Below are positions 17,295-26,552 of a stretch of DNA of 64,000 nt, one piece after another. The stretch is from Candidatus Gastranaerophilales bacterium (lineage in GTDB: Bacteria; Cyanobacteriota; Vampirovibrionia; Gastranaerophilales; Gastranaerophilaceae): the NCBI GenBank assembly GCA_944327225.1, contig CALVGZ010000001.1, positions 118,483 through 182,482 on the forward strand, given 5' to 3'. A model generated the notes under the pieces. The model was not told where the DNA came from. It saw only the letters and a list, made by a program, of their open reading frames with translations, and did no database searches. Position 1 is the first letter of the stretch, and every line of letters begins with the position of its first letter. Position numbers and translations under genes: made by a program.

Positions 17295-18518
17295 ATGAAT
17301 ATGATGAACAATAAATACAATATCCCTATTATTGGTTTCGGCACTTTAAAATTAAATGGCAATGATGGTATCGAGGCTATAATTAATGCCATAAAACTCG
17401 GCTACAGACATATTGATACAGCACAAACATACAATACCGAGTATGAAGTCGGAAAAGCAGTAAGATACTGCATAGATAACAATATAGTTCAAAGAAAAGA
17501 CCTCTTTATCACCTCAAAGATTGATCCTCACAGACCTATTGGATACAATGAAGCTATTAATGCCGTCAATTCAAGCTTAGAAATTATGGGACTAGATTAT
17601 CTTGACCTATACTTAATACACTATCCTAATATTGCCCCAGGCTCTGAATGGAAAAAATTAAATCGCCTAACTTATGAAGGATTAGAAGAATGTGTCAATA
17701 ACAAAAAATTGAAAAATATTGGCGTTTCAAATTTCATGCCACACCACCTTGATGAACTTTTAAAAACCGCAAAAATTCCCCCCTTGGTTAACCAAATACA
17801 TTTATCTCCAATATGGCAGCAAAAAGAGCTTGTTGATTACTGTAACAAAAAAAATATAATTTGTTGTGCATGGTCACCCAGAATTAGACCCTTTGATATT
17901 GTTGAAAATATCTTAGGAAGAAAAGTATATGGCGAAATTGAAGATTTAAACAGCGTTGTATTAAATGAGCTTTCTGAAAAATACAATAAATCATCCACTC
18001 AAATTACCATAAAATGGTGTATACAAAAAGGTTTTGTACCTATCGTAAAAACATCCGACAAACAAAGAATGGTTGAAAACTTAAATGTTTTTGATTTTAT
18101 GCTCGATAATCAAGACATAAAAAAGCTTGACTCGCTTAATTCAAGACCAGTCTTTCCTGATATTGCACCTGATATAGCATATACAATTTGGGCGTACCAA
18201 CAAAAGCTCAACGAAAGCATAGTAAATAAAAAATGGGAACTAAAATTTTTTGGATTACAATCATTAACTTTTATGCGTAAATCCGAAACCGAATTCAATT
18301 ACTACCTTTTTGGTTTTATCCCTTTAATTAAAATTAAAATTAATAAAAATAAAACAAAATATTATCTGTTTAATTTTATTCCAATGTTGAAAAAAATAGA
18401 TAAAAACAACCAAAAATATAAATATTACCTTTTTAACTTTATACATCTTTTTACTTTAAGAGTAGAAAAAGAAACAATAAACACAAGTGTAGAACTTATA
18501 CCTAACTACATAAAATAG
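17295..18518 (+). CDS. Aldo/keto reductase with C-terminal YYLFxFIP repeat tail
   Basis: A 407-residue protein. Residues 1-290 are an NADPH aldo/keto reductase TIM barrel: IPIIGFGTLKL, HIDTAQTYNTE (Asp and Tyr of the tetrad), FITSKIDP (Lys), YLIHYPN (His), and VPIVKTSDKQRM for cofactor binding. The remaining 100 residues hold three copies of a roughly 20-residue unit built on YYLFGFIPL / YYLFNFIPM / YYLFNFIHL, separated by Lys/Asn-rich spacers. The same tail ends the transketolase C-subunit. Family length is about 280, so the tail is an added module, perhaps for membrane or complex attachment. It probably reduces a sugar intermediate of the locus. It lies between two copies of the transketolase 5' region. 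Confidence 0.8.
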   Translation: MNMMNNKYNIPIIGFGTLKLNGNDGIEAIINAIKLGYRHIDTAQTYNTEYEVGKAVRYCIDNNIVQRKDLFITSKIDPHRPIGYNEAINAVNSSLEIMGLDYLDLYLIHYPNIAPGSEWKKLNRLTYEGLEECVNNKKLKNIGVSNFMPHHLDELLKTAKIPPLVNQIHLSPIWQQKELVDYCNKKNIICCAWSPRIRPFDIVENILGRKVYGEIEDLNSVVLNELSEKYNKSSTQITIKWCIQKGFVPIVKTSDKQRMVENLNVFDFMLDNQDIKKLDSLNSRPVFPDIAPDIAYTIWAYQQKLNESIVNKKWELKFFGLQSLTFMRKSETEFNYYLFGFIPLIKIKINKNKTKYYLFNFIPMLKKIDKNNQKYKYYLFNFIHLFTLRVEKETINTSVELIPNYIK

Positions 18519-18639
18519 AAAAAACAAAAAAGAATAATTACCCCTAAAATCTTTATAAACTCCAGAGCTTTTATAAAAAACACATAAAAACAATTTTGTA
18601 TTTTCAATAATCATAAAACCTTAAAAGAAGCATCATAAC

Positions 18640-18785
18640 TTTGTGATATTTGCAATTTTATTGTATAGTACATACAAAGATCTCAATACTTGAAAGCGAA
18701 GAAGGTATATGCCCTACTCTTGCTTTTTGAGGTGTATAGAATAAATACCGTTTAATCCGTCTAATTCTTTGTTCATTATTCATAT
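18640..18785 (-). pseudogene. Remnant of transketolase N-subunit gene (first 48 codons)
   Basis: About 146 bp closely match 16948-17088. Read on the reverse strand it starts MNNEQRIRRIKRYLF and keeps KARVGHIPSSLSS, then shifts frame at the position of VEIMYV and stops. It is a decayed duplicate of the start of the intact gene at 16279-17088. With the promoter repeat at 18900-18941 it shows that the whole divergent 5' region was duplicated, placing the reductase gene between the two copies. Confidence 0.85.
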
Positions 18786-18899
18786 CATTAATATTTACAT
18801 AAAAAGTATAAATTGTATATTAAAGAAATGTTATTTTTTTTAAGATTACAAATACTTTTTAAATATCTATATCCAAGGCTTTTCGAGTTAAATGTATAA

Positions 18900-18941
18900 T
18901 TAAAATTACAATATTATATAATTACAATTTATATGTTAATA
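18900..18941 (+). repeat. Promoter-region repeat, copy 2 (upstream of rmlC)
   Basis: Second copy of the AT-rich stretch described at 17246-17287, with about 80% identity by eye over 41 bp. It precedes the rmlCBDA operon by about 35 bp. The rest of 18519-18976 holds the transketolase remnant and otherwise no gene that I can see. Confidence 0.55.
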
Positions 18942-18976
18942 TAAAATAAAAATTAGTTTAATTTTGGGGTAAGTGC

Positions 18977-19516
18977 ATGCCATTTGAGTTTGTAAGACAA
19001 AAAATAAAAGAGGTCATTTTAATAACTCCAAAAGTTTTCGGAGATTCCAGAGGTTTTTTTATGGAAACCTATAAAAAAACAGATTTTGAAGCAAATGGTA
19101 TAATTGGTGAATTTAATCAAGACAACCACTCAAAATCATCAAAAGGTGTTTTAAGGGGACTACATTATCAACAAGAGCCATTTGAACAAGCAAAAATTGT
19201 CAGATGTATTAAAGGCAAAATTTTTGATGTGGCTGTTGATATAAGAAAAAAATCCTCAACCTTCGGAAAATATGTTAAAGTTGAATTATCAGAAGATAAT
19301 AAAAAAATGCTTTATATTCCAAAAGGCTTTGCTCATGGTTTTGTGGCTCTGAGTGATGAGGTTGAAATAGTCTATAAAACGCAAGGAGAGTACCATCCTG
19401 AAGCGGATAGAGGTATAATTTGGAATGATAAAGATATAAATATAAATTGGGAAATAGATTTTTTGCCTTTACTTTCCGAAAAAGACAAAAATCATCCAAG
19501 TTTAAAAGAAATATAA
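18977..19516 (+). CDS. rmlC: dTDP-4-dehydrorhamnose 3,5-epimerase
   Basis: A 179-residue cupin-fold epimerase of normal length. It converts dTDP-4-keto-6-deoxyglucose to dTDP-4-keto-rhamnose, third step to dTDP-L-rhamnose. Family blocks: SRGFFMETY, FNQDNHSKS, VLRGLHYQ with the catalytic His, FDVAVDIR, IPKGFAHGF and VYKTQGEY. The ribosome site GGGGTA lies 9 bp before the ATG. First gene of the rmlC-B-D-A operon, with 9 bp to rmlB. Confidence 0.95.
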   Translation: MPFEFVRQKIKEVILITPKVFGDSRGFFMETYKKTDFEANGIIGEFNQDNHSKSSKGVLRGLHYQQEPFEQAKIVRCIKGKIFDVAVDIRKKSSTFGKYVKVELSEDNKKMLYIPKGFAHGFVALSDEVEIVYKTQGEYHPEADRGIIWNDKDININWEIDFLPLLSEKDKNHPSLKEI

Positions 19517-19525
19517 GAGGCAAAT

Positions 19526-20506
19526 ATGAAAATACTAGTTACAGGCGGAGCAGGATTTATCGGAAGTTGTTTCATAAGACAAATGTTAAATAATCATCCC
19601 GATTATAAAATTATAAATCTTGATTGTTTGACATATTGCGGAAATTTGTCAAATTTAGATGATATTAAAGATAATAAAAATTATACATTTGTTCACGGCA
19701 ACATTTGTGATAAAAAATTAGTAAGAGAATTAATATCTCAAGTAGACTGTGTTGTTAATTTTGCAGCAGAATCTCATGTTGATAATTCAATTAAAAATCC
19801 GGAAATTTTTATAGAAACTAATGTAAAAGGAGTACTAAATTTACTTCAATGTTGTAAGGAAATCGGCATAGAAAGATTTTTACAGGTAAGCACCGATGAA
19901 GTGTACGGTTCGTTAGGGAAAACGGGATATTTTTACGAACATACTCCGCTGGCTCCAAATAGCCCATATTCTGCAAGCAAAGCAAGTGCGGACTTATTGA
20001 CTAGAGCTTATTTTGAAACATATAAATTGCCGACTTTAATTACACGATGTTCAAATAATTATGGCCCATATCAATATCCTGAAAAACTCATTCCTTTCTT
20101 TATTTCAAAACTGTTAAAAAATGAAAAAGTCCCCGTATACGGCGATGGAATGAATGTAAGAGATTGGCTTTATGTATATGACCATACAAGGGCAATAGAT
20201 TTAGTTTTACACAACGGAAAATTAGGCGAAGTATATAATATTGGCGGACACAATGAAAAAACAAATCTTGAAATAACTCATTTGATTTTAAATGCGATGG
20301 GAAAAGATGACTCGTATATAGAATTCACAAAAGACAGATTAGGACACGACAGACGATACGCAATATCCAACGATAAAATACAAAAAGAACTAAATTGGAA
20401 GCCCTCAATTAATTTTGAGGAAGGTATAAAACTAACAATAGAATGGTATTTAAACAATCAAGATTGGATAAAATCAATTGAAAATAAGAAAGCGAGTCTT
20501 GTATGA
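19526..20506 (+). CDS. rmlB: dTDP-glucose 4,6-dehydratase
   Basis: A 326-residue extended short-chain dehydrogenase. TGGAGFIGS binds NAD+, STDEVYG holds the dehydratase Thr-Asp-Glu triad, and YSASKAS is the YxxxK catalytic motif; RCSNNYGPYQ and the RDWLYV block are family signatures. It makes dTDP-4-keto-6-deoxyglucose from dTDP-glucose. It overlaps rmlD by 4 bp (ATGA) and ends in TGA, evidence that TGA is a normal stop in this genome. Confidence 0.95.
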   Translation: MKILVTGGAGFIGSCFIRQMLNNHPDYKIINLDCLTYCGNLSNLDDIKDNKNYTFVHGNICDKKLVRELISQVDCVVNFAAESHVDNSIKNPEIFIETNVKGVLNLLQCCKEIGIERFLQVSTDEVYGSLGKTGYFYEHTPLAPNSPYSASKASADLLTRAYFETYKLPTLITRCSNNYGPYQYPEKLIPFFISKLLKNEKVPVYGDGMNVRDWLYVYDHTRAIDLVLHNGKLGEVYNIGGHNEKTNLEITHLILNAMGKDDSYIEFTKDRLGHDRRYAISNDKIQKELNWKPSINFEEGIKLTIEWYLNNQDWIKSIENKKASLV

Positions 20507-21330
20507 TAAAAATCCTTGTAACAGGTGCAAAAGGGATGCTCGGGAGTGATTTGTGTCCGATTTTAGAAAAAGAAAATTTTGAAGTTATAAAAACAGACAA
20601 AAATACGCTTGATATAACGGATTTTAACTCAACACAAAAAACCATAGAAAAATATAATCCTAATATAATTATACATTGTGCGGCATACACAAATGTCGAT
20701 AAAGCTGAAAGCGACCTTGAAAATGCTGAAAAAATAAATTACGTGGGAACACAAAATCTTGCAAAAATATGTTCAAAAAAAGAAATAAAACTTATCTATA
20801 TATCAACTGATTACGTATTTGACGGAACAAAAGAAACGCCTTATGAAACGTCTGATGTGCCAAATCCAATTAATAACTACGGATTGACAAAACTCAAAGG
20901 GGAAAACGCTGTTAAAAAATACTGTAAAGATTTTATAATTGCAAGAACTGCCTGGTTATACGGATTAAATGGTAAAAACTTTGTTGAAACAATGATAAGT
21001 TTAGCAAATAAAAAAGAGTTAAAAGTTGTAAATGATCAAATAGGTTGTCCGACTTGGACAGTTGAATTATCAAAAGGAATATTAAATCTTATAAAAACAA
21101 ATCAAAACGGAACATTTCATGTATGTGCGAACGGAAATGCTAGTTGGTACGATTTTGCAAAAGAAATCTTTAAATTAACCGATTTAGATGTAAATTTAAT
21201 ACCATGCACTACGCAAGATTTTCCAAGACCGGCCAGCAGACCAAAATACAGCGTTATGAATAACAACGGCATAGTTAGAGATTGGAAAATTGCACTAAAT
21301 GATTATATTAAGTTAAGAGGGGGGAAATAA
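20503..21330 (+). CDS. rmlD: dTDP-4-dehydrorhamnose reductase
   Basis: A 275-residue short-chain reductase that makes dTDP-L-rhamnose with NAD(P)[11 protein letters not shown] is the cofactor loop, [12 protein letters not shown] the family signature, STDYVFDG the substrate loop, and YGLTKLKGE the YxxxK catalytic motif. ARTAWLYG and RPKYSVM are also typical. Its stop shares a base with the rmlA start, so all four rml genes are translationally coupled or nearly so. Confidence 0.95.
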   Translation: MIKILVTGAKGMLGSDLCPILEKENFEVIKTDKNTLDITDFNSTQKTIEKYNPNIIIHCAAYTNVDKAESDLENAEKINYVGTQNLAKICSKKEIKLIYISTDYVFDGTKETPYETSDVPNPINNYGLTKLKGENAVKKYCKDFIIARTAWLYGLNGKNFVETMISLANKKELKVVNDQIGCPTWTVELSKGILNLIKTNQNGTFHVCANGNASWYDFAKEIFKLTDLDVNLIPCTTQDFPRPASRPKYSVMNNNGIVRDWKIALNDYIKLRGGK

Positions 21331-22199
21331 TGAAAGGCATTATTCTTGCGGGCGGTGCCGGAACGAGGCTATATCCAACAACATTAGCTGTATCCAAACA
21401 GCTTTTACCCGTTTATGATAAACCCATGATTTACTATCCGATATCAGTGCTTATGCTTGCAGGAATTAGAGATATACTTATTATTTCAACTCCGCATGAT
21501 TTGTGCAATTTCAAGACCCTATTAGGTGATGGCTCACAATTCGGACTAAATTTTTCATATATTGAACAGCAAAGTCCTGACGGACTTGCTCAAGCCTTTA
21601 TTTTGGGTGAAGATTTTATTGAAAATGACTCTGTTGCTATGATTTTAGGCGATAATGTCTTTTATGGAGCAGGGTTTTCAAATTCATTAATCAAAGCTTC
21701 GCAAGATGTACAAAAAGGTATGGCAACGATATTTGCATACATGGTTAAGGACCCGGAAAGGTATGGCGTAATTGAATTTGACAAAAATAAAAAAATAATT
21801 TCCATTGAAGAAAAGCCAAAATTCCCAAAATCAAACTATGCCATTACTGGTTTGTATTTTTACGACAATAATGTAATAAAATATGCAAAAAACCTCAAGC
21901 CCTCGAATCGAGGAGAGCTTGAAATTTCAGATTTAAATAAAATATATTTGAGTCTTAATAAACTTAATGTTGAAGTTCTTGGAAGAGGTTTTGCTTGGCT
22001 TGATACAGGTACACATGATTCTCTTATTAGAGCGAGTCAATATGTTCAAACAATTGAAGAAAACCAAGGAATTAAAATTGCTTGCCTAGAAGAAATTGCC
22101 TACAGAGTTGGTTTTATTGACAAGCAAAAAATGCTTGAAAATATAAGTAATTATTCCGATAATGAGTACTATAACTATATTAAAAATTTAAAATTATAA
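21330..22199 (+). CDS. rmlA: Glucose-1-phosphate thymidylyltransferase
   Basis: A 289-residue enzyme activating glucose-1-phosphate with dTTP, the first step of dTDP-L-rhamnose synthesis. [11 protein letters not shown] is the nucleotide loop, [16 protein letters not shown] the family signature, and LGDNVFYG carries the metal-binding Asp. The feedback site regions are complete and the length is normal. It ends the rmlCBDA operon and the glycan locus. The following 285 bp (22200-22485) are AT-rich with no gene or clear terminator. Confidence 0.95.
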   Translation: MKGIILAGGAGTRLYPTTLAVSKQLLPVYDKPMIYYPISVLMLAGIRDILIISTPHDLCNFKTLLGDGSQFGLNFSYIEQQSPDGLAQAFILGEDFIENDSVAMILGDNVFYGAGFSNSLIKASQDVQKGMATIFAYMVKDPERYGVIEFDKNKKIISIEEKPKFPKSNYAITGLYFYDNNVIKYAKNLKPSNRGELEISDLNKIYLSLNKLNVEVLGRGFAWLDTGTHDSLIRASQYVQTIEENQGIKIACLEEIAYRVGFIDKQKMLENISNYSDNEYYNYIKNLKL

Positions 22200-22485
22200 A
22201 AATTATATTTCACACTAATATTTAACATTAGTAACAAAATATTTTTTTACAAATAATATAACAATATACTATTAGCTAATTCAGCAGAAAATGAAAATAA
22301 ATTTAACAGTTAAAATAATTTATAGCATACAAACTTAAATAAGATTAAGAAGCTCAAAATAGCTTTTCCTAAATTTTATTGTTTTTATGATTAACCCTTA
22401 ATAGCAATTTATCTTTAACTTAGAGTTAAAATACTTATATTCATTTGCTAATAATTTACAATAAAAATTTCAATATAACGGAAAA

Positions 22486-22850
22486 TTAAGTGTAAATGTT
22501 TAGAACTTCAACATCATTAAAGTCTTCTACAGTTAACAAAAAATTTTCTATATATACTGCTTTTTAGACAAATTTAAGAGAATCTATGTTAGTAACCTGT
22601 AAATTTCTGAAATCTGCCTTCCCACCAATAATTTTAAGGCTAGGTAAATCAGTAATCTGTGAATCGAAAAAATCAGCACTTCCTGTAATTGCTTTAATAT
22701 CATTATTTTTTATAGCTTTACTTAAATCTATTTTTACTTTCTCTATTTTTCCATCATGCACAGTTTTTGCATTGCACTAAAAGAAATAGTATTATAAGCT
22801 AAAGGTGTAAACTTTGGATATTTTGGCTTTGCTTTGCCAAGATGCCATAC
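22486..22850 (-). pseudogene. Decayed leucine-rich-type protein gene with FSFG-like leader
   Basis: Reverse-strand remnant in at least three pieces. The 5' piece reads KYPKFTPLAYNTISFSAMQK. A one-base frameshift in an A-run leads into a second piece with ITGSADFFDSQITDLPSLK and IGGKADFRNLQVTN, which is a tandem leucine-rich-like repeat. A TAA then interrupts it before the last piece (YIENFLLTVEDFNDVEVLN) ends at a further stop. The leader motif NTISFS resembles those in the 51-63 kb operon. No intact start was found. This is a dead gene of what may be a large repeat-protein family in this genome. Confidence 0.6.
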
Positions 22851-22922
22851 AACTTAATTATCCTATTTGCCCTAAGAGTATTTTCATCAACTAGACTCAT
22901 TTTTTCGCTTATTTGCGTGTAT

Positions 22923-22998
22923 GCTAAATGCTAGCTTTTTAAAAAAACAAACCTACCGCACAGACACAGAAAACTCCATGCGGCAGTTTGTTTTAGCA
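22923..22998 (-). terminator. Terminator-like dispersed repeat, copy A3
   Basis: On the reverse strand AAACTGCCGCA pairs with TGCGGTAGGTTT and is followed by seven T, a Rho-independent terminator placed right after the alcohol dehydrogenase gene. The same layout, with different stem bases, recurs at 27153 and 38349, so it also belongs to a dispersed repeat family. Confidence 0.65.
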
Positions 22999-23013
22999 AA
23001 GTTTATATTATCA

Positions 23014-24057
23014 CTAATCAACTAACACAAGCGGCTTGATTAAATCTTGAGGTTTGTTTTTCATAAGCATAAGTGCGTCTTCGACTTTATCAAGCCCATG
23101 GAATACGTGCGTTACCATTTTTTCGGGATGTATTCTGCCTGTTTGTACAAGTCGAGCGAGTTTTTCGGATCTCAATCTACCGCCGGGCATTAAACCGCCG
23201 ACAATTTGCTTATGACCCATACCGCAACCCCATTCAACACGAGGAATTTTAATATAATCACCTTCGCCAAGGTAATTAACATTTCCGATTTTTCCGCCAG
23301 GTTTTAAAATTTTAACAGCTTGTTCAAATGTATCATTATTGCCGCCTGCAATAACAATTCTGTCTACACCTTGACCGTTTGTTTTTTCAAATATTTGATT
23401 AACAATATCCCCTTGCTTGTAGTTGATAATTTCAGTTGCACCGAACTCTTTTGCAAGTTCTATACAATTTTGTCTTGAACCAACAGCATAGATGTTTGCC
23501 GCACCACGAATTGCAGCCCCGGCAACCGCCATTAATCCAACAGGACCGATACCAATAACGGCAACATTGTCGCCAAAATTGATGTCAGCCAATTCTACAC
23601 CGCAAAAGCCCGTAGGAACCATATCACTAATCATACAAGCAGCACCCAAATCCATTCCTTCGGGCAAGTGAGCCAAATTGCCGTCAGCATCATTTACATG
23701 AAAATATTCAGCAAAAACTCCGTCTTTAAAATTTGAGAATTTCCAACCTCCGAGCATACCACCGGAATGCATTGCATAAGATTCTTGTGCTGCAAGCGAA
23801 TTCCAATCTGGAGTAATAGCAGAAACTAAAACTTTATCATTAACTTTAAAATCTTTTACCAAACTTCCGACTTTTACAACTTCACCAACAGCCTCATGTC
23901 CAAGTATCATGTTGTGTCTGTCACCTATGGCACCTGAATATACAGTATGTATATCAGAAGTACACGGCGCAAGGGCAATTGGTCTGCAAAGTGCATCGTA
24001 TGGCCCTATTTCGGGAATTTCCTTTTCAATCCAGCCAACTTGGTCGATTGATAACAT
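23014..24057 (-). CDS. NADP-dependent zinc secondary-alcohol dehydrogenase
   Basis: A 347-residue enzyme very like the Thermoanaerobacter brockii / Clostridium beijerinckii secondary alcohol dehydrogenases as I remember them. APCTSDIHT holds the zinc Cys and LGHEAVGE the zinc His-Glu; SDMVPTG is in the place of the zinc Asp. VIGIGPVGLMAV is the Rossmann loop, and VGSRQ with a later Tyr marks NADP preference. It would interconvert ketones and secondary alcohols. The homologs begin five residues earlier; here that codon is ATT, so translation must start at the internal ATG, where AAAGG now serves as ribosome site. Confidence 0.9.
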   Translation of the reverse strand: MLSIDQVGWIEKEIPEIGPYDALCRPIALAPCTSDIHTVYSGAIGDRHNMILGHEAVGEVVKVGSLVKDFKVNDKVLVSAITPDWNSLAAQESYAMHSGGMLGGWKFSNFKDGVFAEYFHVNDADGNLAHLPEGMDLGAACMISDMVPTGFCGVELADINFGDNVAVIGIGPVGLMAVAGAAIRGAANIYAVGSRQNCIELAKEFGATEIINYKQGDIVNQIFEKTNGQGVDRIVIAGGNNDTFEQAVKILKPGGKIGNVNYLGEGDYIKIPRVEWGCGMGHKQIVGGLMPGGRLRSEKLARLVQTGRIHPEKMVTHVFHGLDKVEDALMLMKNKPQDLIKPLVLVD

Positions 24058-24143
24058 AGCAAAACCTTTAATAATAAACCCCCATATCTATTCATCACTA
24101 ACAACAAGAATAACATATCATATTTTAAAGGGCATTACAATAT

Positions 24144-25493
24144 TTAGTTATTTGGTTTTGTAATATATTCACTGTAAAATTTAAATGCTTGAAATGTATC
24201 TGAAAAATGGTTCTTGCTAAGTCCGGCTTTTAATTTAAGTGAATTTAAAAAATCTTTTTTATTATTTATTTGCTCCCAAACGCTAGGAAGATAAACAGCC
24301 TGATAAATACCGTCTTTTATGATAATTCCGTCTTTAAAAGGGGTAATGTTATTAAGTAAATCTTCTTCATCATTGAATTTAATTTCAATCGGATGAGATA
24401 AAACATAAACTTTAATGTCAATTTTATCAATTTCATTTTCGGATAAAGGTGAAAATCTTGGATCCTTATATGCAGCATTATAAGCGTTTTGAACTAAATT
24501 ATTGATTAATGGTTCATAAGCAACAATAGAACCTATACAACCTCTTAAAAAACCGTTTATCTCAAGAGTAACAAAACAAGCACCTAATTCATCAAACACA
24601 CAATCGTATTCTTTAGGAAAATATTTTCCTTTTTGTTCAATGCTTTTTTTACATAAATCCAAAATAAAATTACTGAAATATTCTTTGATATACTTGTTTT
24701 TACTTTCTTCAAAAAGCTTCCAAGCACCATAGCCAACAACTCTTGTTTTATCATTTGTTGTTTTTGATGAATTGAATAAGCCCATCCTTATTAATGAGAA
24801 ATTATTGTCTTTTGCAAATTGTTTAAGGGCATATATTCCTTCATGTCCGCAAGCTCTTAGACGGTCAAATTTTATAAATTCATTTGACTCAATTATTTGT
24901 GCAGTTTTTTCGTCTATTTTTTGTGCTTCCAAGTGATTATAAAAATGACTTAAATCGGAAGATATTATAAAAGAATTATTTTCATCATCCCAATATTCTT
25001 TTATTATTTGATTAATTAAATCAAAAGAGTCATAAGAAGTTAATATAGGAACAATTTTAAAATCATTATCTTTATTTAGATACTTTAATATTGGCAATTG
25101 CACTTCAATAGAGTGTTCTTTTTCAAAAGCATCGTTAATATATTCTAAATTTAGTTTATTTTTTATATCATTAGTAATAGTTAGATTTTGATATATTGTA
25201 CCAAACGGGGTTGAAAAGCCTTCATAATCGCATATACCAATTGTTGATAAAGGATAGGTATGCGAGGGGGCAATAATAAAAAAGTTTTTAGTATTTTTAT
25301 TAATGTTTTTAATTGCTTCATAAGCAAGCACTCCGGAGTATATATAGCCTGCATGGGGAGCAATTACGGCTCTTGTAGGAGCAATGATTTTTTCTTTTAA
25401 TGTTTTATCATAATCTAAAAAGAGATTTTCAAGCTCAGTTTTATCGCTTGAGTAAAATGTTCCTGCTGATGATTGTTTTTTAATTTTTTCCAT
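24144..25493 (-). CDS. MEMO-AMMECR1 fusion protein (AmmeMemoRadiSam system)
   Basis: A 449-residue fusion. Residues 1-265 are a MEMO1-family domain related to class III extradiol dioxygenases: SSAGTFYSSD, IAPHAGYIYSG and SSDLSHFYNHLEA supply the metal His residues. Residues 275-449 are AMMECR1: GACFVTLEINGFLRGCIGS and DPRFSPLSENE. In bacteria and archaea these two proteins co-occur with a radical SAM enzyme as the AmmeMemoRadiSam system, whose biochemical job is unsettled (an RNA or small-molecule modification has been suggested). The radical SAM partner is divergent, 51 bp away. Confidence 0.9.
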   Translation of the reverse strand: MEKIKKQSSAGTFYSSDKTELENLFLDYDKTLKEKIIAPTRAVIAPHAGYIYSGVLAYEAIKNINKNTKNFFIIAPSHTYPLSTIGICDYEGFSTPFGTIYQNLTITNDIKNKLNLEYINDAFEKEHSIEVQLPILKYLNKDNDFKIVPILTSYDSFDLINQIIKEYWDDENNSFIISSDLSHFYNHLEAQKIDEKTAQIIESNEFIKFDRLRACGHEGIYALKQFAKDNNFSLIRMGLFNSSKTTNDKTRVVGYGAWKLFEESKNKYIKEYFSNFILDLCKKSIEQKGKYFPKEYDCVFDELGACFVTLEINGFLRGCIGSIVAYEPLINNLVQNAYNAAYKDPRFSPLSENEIDKIDIKVYVLSHPIEIKFNDEEDLLNNITPFKDGIIIKDGIYQAVYLPSVWEQINNKKDFLNSLKLKAGLSKNHFSDTFQAFKFYSEYITKPNN

Positions 25494-25544
25494 ATAAATT
25501 TATATCTGTTTAAATTAATTACAAATTTAATTATAATATTTTTT

Positions 25545-26552
25545 ATGAAATATCAAAGAAAAATCGAAAATAACATTCAAATGTGTGAAATTTGCCCAAG
25601 AAAATGTATTTTAAAAGAAGGGCAAAGCGGATATTGCAAAGCAAGAAAAAATATAAATTCCAATATAGAATTAACAACATTTGGCTATTGTTCGTCTTTA
25701 GCTTTGGATCCCATTGAAAAAAAACCGCTCTACCATTTTTACCCCTCATCAAAAATATTATCATTCGGGACAATAGGATGTAATATGGGATGTTTATTTT
25801 GTCAAAATTGGCATATTACCAAAGTTAAAATAGATGATTATAAAGGTTATATACACAAATTAGAACCTGTTGATATTGTTAATATTGCCCTTCAAAATAA
25901 ATATGAGAGTATTGCTTTTACATATAATGACCCTGTTGCATTTTTCGAATATGCCTTAGAAACTGCAAAAATAGCAAAAAGCAAAGGTATAAAAACGGTT
26001 GCAATTTCAGCCGGCTACATAAATAAAGAGCCACTAGAGGAATTATTTTCATATATCGATGCTGCAAATATTGATTTAAAGGCCTTTAGTGATGATTTTT
26101 ATAAAAAATATTGTAATGCTTCATTGGATATTGTATTAGATAATTTAAAATACATAAAGCATAGCACAAACACTTGGCTTGAAATTACAACTCTTTTAAT
26201 TGAAGGATTAAATGATTTTGATGATATGATAAAAAAAGAATGTGATTGGATATTGAATAATCTTGGAGATAATACGGTTATTCATTTTAGTGCTTTTAGC
26301 CCGCAATATAAATTTTTAAATTATCCGAAAACTTCTGCCAAAACAATTATTAAGGCTCGTGAAATAGCTAAAAAACAAGGCTTAAAATATGTATATAGCG
26401 GAAATATTATAGATAATGAAACTTCAAATACGTACTGTCCAAAATGCAATAACATTTTAATTGAAAGAATAGGTTATGATGTTTTGAATTTTAATATAGT
26501 TAATTCAAAATGCAAATTTTGCGGTGAAAAAATTGATGGTGCTTTTGATTAG
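25545..26552 (+). CDS. AmmeMemoRadiSam system radical SAM enzyme
   Basis: A 335-residue radical SAM protein. An N-terminal cysteine cluster CEICPRKC ... GYCKARKN is followed by the radical SAM motif CNMGCLFCQNW (CxxxCxxC) and a PflA/AmmeMemo-type core (AFTYNDPVAFFEYAL, ISAGYIN, NIDLKAF). A C-terminal zinc-ribbon-like pair, CPKCN and CKFCG, closes the protein. I start at MKYQRKIEN rather than at an upstream ATG that would add a hydrophobic, non-homologous stretch overlapping the divergent gene. It is the third component of the system with the MEMO-AMMECR1 fusion. Confidence 0.9.
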   Translation: MKYQRKIENNIQMCEICPRKCILKEGQSGYCKARKNINSNIELTTFGYCSSLALDPIEKKPLYHFYPSSKILSFGTIGCNMGCLFCQNWHITKVKIDDYKGYIHKLEPVDIVNIALQNKYESIAFTYNDPVAFFEYALETAKIAKSKGIKTVAISAGYINKEPLEELFSYIDAANIDLKAFSDDFYKKYCNASLDIVLDNLKYIKHSTNTWLEITTLLIEGLNDFDDMIKKECDWILNNLGDNTVIHFSAFSPQYKFLNYPKTSAKTIIKAREIAKKQGLKYVYSGNIIDNETSNTYCPKCNNILIERIGYDVLNFNIVNSKCKFCGEKIDGAFD

